From Nemopilema nomurai (lineage: Eukaryota; Cnidaria; Scyphozoa; Rhizostomeae; Rhizostomatidae), in contig PEDN01001363.1 of NCBI GenBank assembly GCA_003864495.1, positions 62,001-126,000 on the forward strand: 64,000 bases of DNA. Direction: 5' to 3'. Of this stretch, positions 61,301-64,000 are shown piece by piece (positions within the stretch are counted from its first letter, which is position 1; each line of letters opens with the position of its first letter). The translations under genes and the position numbers were made by a program. The notes under the pieces were generated by a model. That model worked only from the letters and a program-made list of their open reading frames with translations, made no database searches and was not told where the DNA came from.

Positions 61301-64000
61301 ACTATTTGCATATACCCTGTGAATTTGCCTGACCACAACAAATCACTGCATTAAGAAATAAGTTTGCAGACCGCAGCAAACTATTTGCATATACCCTGTG
61401 AGTTTGCCTGACCACAGCAAATCGCTGCATTAAGAAATAAGTTTGCATCTTCACAGCAACAACTCTGCATATACCATGTGACTTTGAAAAGCACTTATAG
61501 GCATCACTGGACCATCGTCCTAAAACCTTAACAAGGTGGTCGGGAGCTTGGAATGAAAGCTGTGATTGGGAGCTTGGAATGCCGGGTATAAGATGCTTGA
61601 GATCGTTGGAGGCCCCGGACAGCTAATGGGATCCTGGGACAGTTGAGAAAGGGATCTGGATGGCCCCACATGATATGGAGAGACCGGACTGCAGCCAAAT
61701 AAACTTTTACTGTTGATGCTTGTCGATCTTGCATTTCTCCAATAAAGCGTAATAATGTTAGTTCGGAAGCTGGGCAAGGCGTACCATTGTTTGCTAAGCA
61801 CCCGTTTTTGATGCAAAAGCGCAGAAATTGAGACTGTGCGTAGACATAGGTTATCCTAGTTGAGGGAGCTAAAGAATGGGTGCACAAGTAAAAGACGATA
61901 AGCCTGTGAGATATCAAATTTCGCCAGCAAAGCACCCCTACCCACTTTAATTATGGCTGCAATGGCTTCTGGGATTCCAGTGTAGGAGACGGCGGCTTCC
62001 CTATCTGGGATAAGGTCATTAACACTAGAGCGGGGGGGGGGGGGGTGGGTAGGACAAATCTGTAATCAGACGGAACTTCCCTGGGGTAGACCTCGGAAGT
62101 ACCCCAAAGCGATTTAGCTGGAGTCCAGAAATTGGGGGACCTGAAAACGGACCTGCAATGGACTTAAAACGGAGCTCTTCCAATATGTACTCTGAGACAA
62201 CAGTTGGTTGTTGAGATGCCGGAACACAATTCCGTGATGCAGATTGTAAGGGACCCTTATTTATACCTAGGGTAAACCCAGCTTCGAGCGTGGCAGGGTG
62301 GACACCAGGCCCACCTTCCCCCGAGATCAGAGACATACCTGCTTGAGGGCGGTCAGTTGTTTGAGCCGGGGCGGCCAAATTTTGCCCGGCCCCCGCATTA
62401 GACTGCTCACGAACAAGCCTTACAGTGTCATCGAGTCTTTGAAGACGGTCAGAGAGATCCTGCCGAGAGGCGTGCTCCGTGTCCACATTGCTAGCTGAGG
62501 CGGAAGGTGAGTGAGCCATTGCGAAACCAGAGCCACCAGCACCTCCCCAAGCGAATACGAATAAGTAAAACCGCAATTAAAATTGAAGATAAGGATAGAT
62601 CTCACCCAATCCAAAGTGCTATCCGGTATCGGCGCAGAGTTCTGGATTTAGGTCCGCCTAGGTCTACGTCGGCCAGAATTGAGAATAATTGCAGTTCAGC
62701 TAACAGAGCGGCGAGCTTGAAATTCCTCTTAACCAGGAACCAAACAACGAATGAAAGTCCGTTGAAATCAACCAAAAGTTATTATTCCCAATCGTGTGGA
62801 GGTGGACGTGCAGCACGACACGAACCTCCAAATAGTTGTGAGCGCCTTCCCCGCGGGTATTAACTCGAATTAAAGATATTAATTCCCATTATATTCTACT
62901 CTGGTACTTGTTTGTCACATGATATCATACACTCTAGTAGCTTGTCACTGCCTGCCACCAGTAAAGAGTCGTATGCAGTGACGGTTTATCGAAAACATCT
63001 AAAGGGGAGTTGGTGAGGGGATAAAAGGCCGGCTCAATAGCAACTGTATGGCTCCTCGCCAACCAGCTTGCTTACCCTACTTGCCACAAGCCTTTTTGTC
63101 TGATGAATGGTATTGATTTGCATGCTAGCTTTGAATAAACCACCCTTGCAGAACACTGCTAGTATGACCGCACGACTTTCTCGTTTATAAACTGCTCTGC
63201 CCTTGGTCTCCAATCATCGATTTCTTTTTTAATTAATTATATTTTTGTCAAGACAACAAAAACGCTACTAGCTCAGGTGACAGCTGATTCAATAAACAGA
63301 AAATTGGCATACTTTGCGTTTACTCTCATCCCAACCCAATTCATCTCCCATGATTTCGACAACTCTTGGGAGAATTTCGTCCGCAGCTTGGACGTCCAGA
63401 AAGGCAATTCGAAGTCTTCGTCCTATCATGTCAATGGCGTGCAAAGCGTACTCCTGCAATACGAGATGAAGTTGCATCGTTACATATCAATACCTTTGCA
63501 GAAGTATCGTAGTATTATCAAAGTCTGGATCGATGCTTAAAAGAATACAGCAAGGGGAAGCTCAGCTTTTTATAAATTTAGGATCACAAGTGTTTCGTAC
63601 TGTAAAAATTCAAATAGCACAGAACAGCGGAGCCATGACCGCTGCATATTTAAAATATTCATTTTATGGCGTTTGCAAAAACAGTTTACACGAATTTTTG
63701 CTTTATCTCATTACGAAATGAATTTAAAGGATAAATCGGCTGTAAATGCTTGCCGGTGGCCAGTAGAAGATCAAAATCATCGGAAGATCAAAATAGTCCA
63801 ACCTCTGCATTACCTGGACGCCGTACCGAACTTCAGCCTCGATATAGGGGAAATCGCTGACCAACCGTTTGCCGACGACAGGCCAACGCTTTCCTGTCAT
63901 CGAGGCCAGTTTTGCTACCTGCGAAGCCTTGTTTCCATACGACCTTGCAAGGTGTTTAGCAACCTATTCAAGATAGAACAAGAAAGTTGCATAAGCAGAG
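58374..64000 (-). CDS. GPD2: Mitochondrial FAD glycerol-3-phosphate dehydrogenase, C-terminal part
   Basis: GPD2 oxidises glycerol-3-phosphate to dihydroxyacetone phosphate on the outer face of the inner mitochondrial membrane and passes electrons to ubiquinone. Five in-phase exons are visible: 63814-63963 (ASMTGKRWPVVGKRLVSDFP), 63313-63453 (HAIDMIGRRLRIAFLDVQAA), 59461-59649 (AFLDTMGYK plus EF-hand 1), 58882-58995 (degenerate EF-hand 2) and 58374-58475 (last 33 residues and stop). They total 231 codons, matching the C-terminal third of animal GPD2. The catalytic FAD-binding part lies beyond the right edge. EF-hand 1 is DTDKSGNCLSSD; EF-hand 2 (GLTMASKIDQQE) lacks the usual Ca2+-ligating acids. 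The donor at 59461 (AGA|GTTCTC) is weak and chosen by phase and homology. A 3.7-kb intron holds the satellite and the DIRS-like element. Confidence 0.93.
60143..61480. repeat. 82-bp satellite array in GPD2 intron
   Basis: About 12 near-identical 82-bp units run from 60143 to about 61190; one unit near 60800 lacks TAAG. About 3.5 diverged units follow to about 61480. Each unit is itself two half-units sharing GCATAACCACAGCAA. The homogeneous left block and diverged right block look like recent expansion from an older edge. It directly abuts the tyrosine-recombinase end of the DIRS-like element. Confidence 0.95.
61490..62614 (-). mobile_element. DIRS-like retroelement remnant (RT fused to tyrosine recombinase)
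   Basis: Minus-strand frames encode, in order: a gag-like/linker region (from about 62576); the start of a reverse transcriptase (GPFSGPPISGLQLNRFGVLP, RLITDLSYP); after a G/C tract and frame change at about 62031-62045, more RT (SVNDLIPDREAAVSYTG ... LLAKFDISQAYRLLLVHP, motif A); then abruptly a tyrosine-recombinase N-terminal domain (LAPSTRITYVYAQSQFLRFC, 61935-61528); and after another deletion the recombinase C-terminal box (HLVKVLGRWSSDAYK) at about 61500-61555. RT followed by a tyrosine recombinase is diagnostic of DIRS/Ngaro-type elements. Most of RT, RNase H and the recombinase core are deleted, and where the catalytic tyrosine is expected (AYKCF) a phenylalanine is read. Confidence 0.8.
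62615..63312. other. GPD2 intron, possible DIRS 5' flank
   Basis: No gene is seen. The left part (to about 62860) may be the upstream/terminal repeat of the DIRS-like element, but no matching terminal repeat was identified at the other end. Confidence 0.3.

Noticed and set aside
60143..61480. CRISPR-like array
   Set aside because: Units are contiguous tandem copies without unique spacers, in a eukaryotic intron. It is a satellite.

Overview
The window is from an animal nuclear genome. It has spliced genes with short exons and canonical GT/AG introns, AT-rich intergenic DNA, many miniature transposons and an initiator-methionine tRNA. The gene set points to a cnidarian, probably a coral or sea anemone: single ancestral-type liprin-beta and CoREST genes, a local cluster of secreted fibrinogen-domain genes, and a DIRS-like retroelement. 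The species assignment is inference.

All recognisable host genes lie on the minus strand. From right to left (their 5' to 3' order) they are: (1) 64000-58374, the C-terminal 231 residues of mitochondrial FAD-dependent glycerol-3-phosphate dehydrogenase (GPD2), 5'-truncated by the window edge; (2) 56472-52454, 48281-45326 and 40471-39291, three two-exon genes for secreted fibrinogen-related (FReD) lectin-like proteins; the two intact ones each encode exactly 317 residues, and the middle one is split by a transposon; (3) 32014-21293, a complete 15-exon CoREST/RCOR co-repressor gene of 566 codons whose exon phases all agree; (4) 19290-5023, a liprin-beta gene (PPFIBP1/2 type) with an N-terminal coiled coil and three SAM domains. 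Its middle exons could not be fully resolved.

The most notable object is a 1,771-bp element (45662-47432) inserted into the FReD exon of the middle gene. It has inverted termini and a 7-bp target duplication. It carries two tail-to-tail reading frames, one encoding a THAP-type zinc finger and the other a C2H2 finger. Other mobile DNA includes a 1,031-bp foldback element with about 285-bp arms and an 8-bp target duplication (888-1918), several TA-flanked or short-repeat MITEs, a near-perfect 190-bp hairpin, a LINE 3' end, and an internally deleted DIRS-like element. That element abuts an 82-bp satellite array in a GPD2 intron.

The four host gene types have no evident shared pathway: energy metabolism, innate or secreted recognition, chromatin repression, and cell adhesion/synapse scaffolding. 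The only functional grouping is the FReD tandem family.
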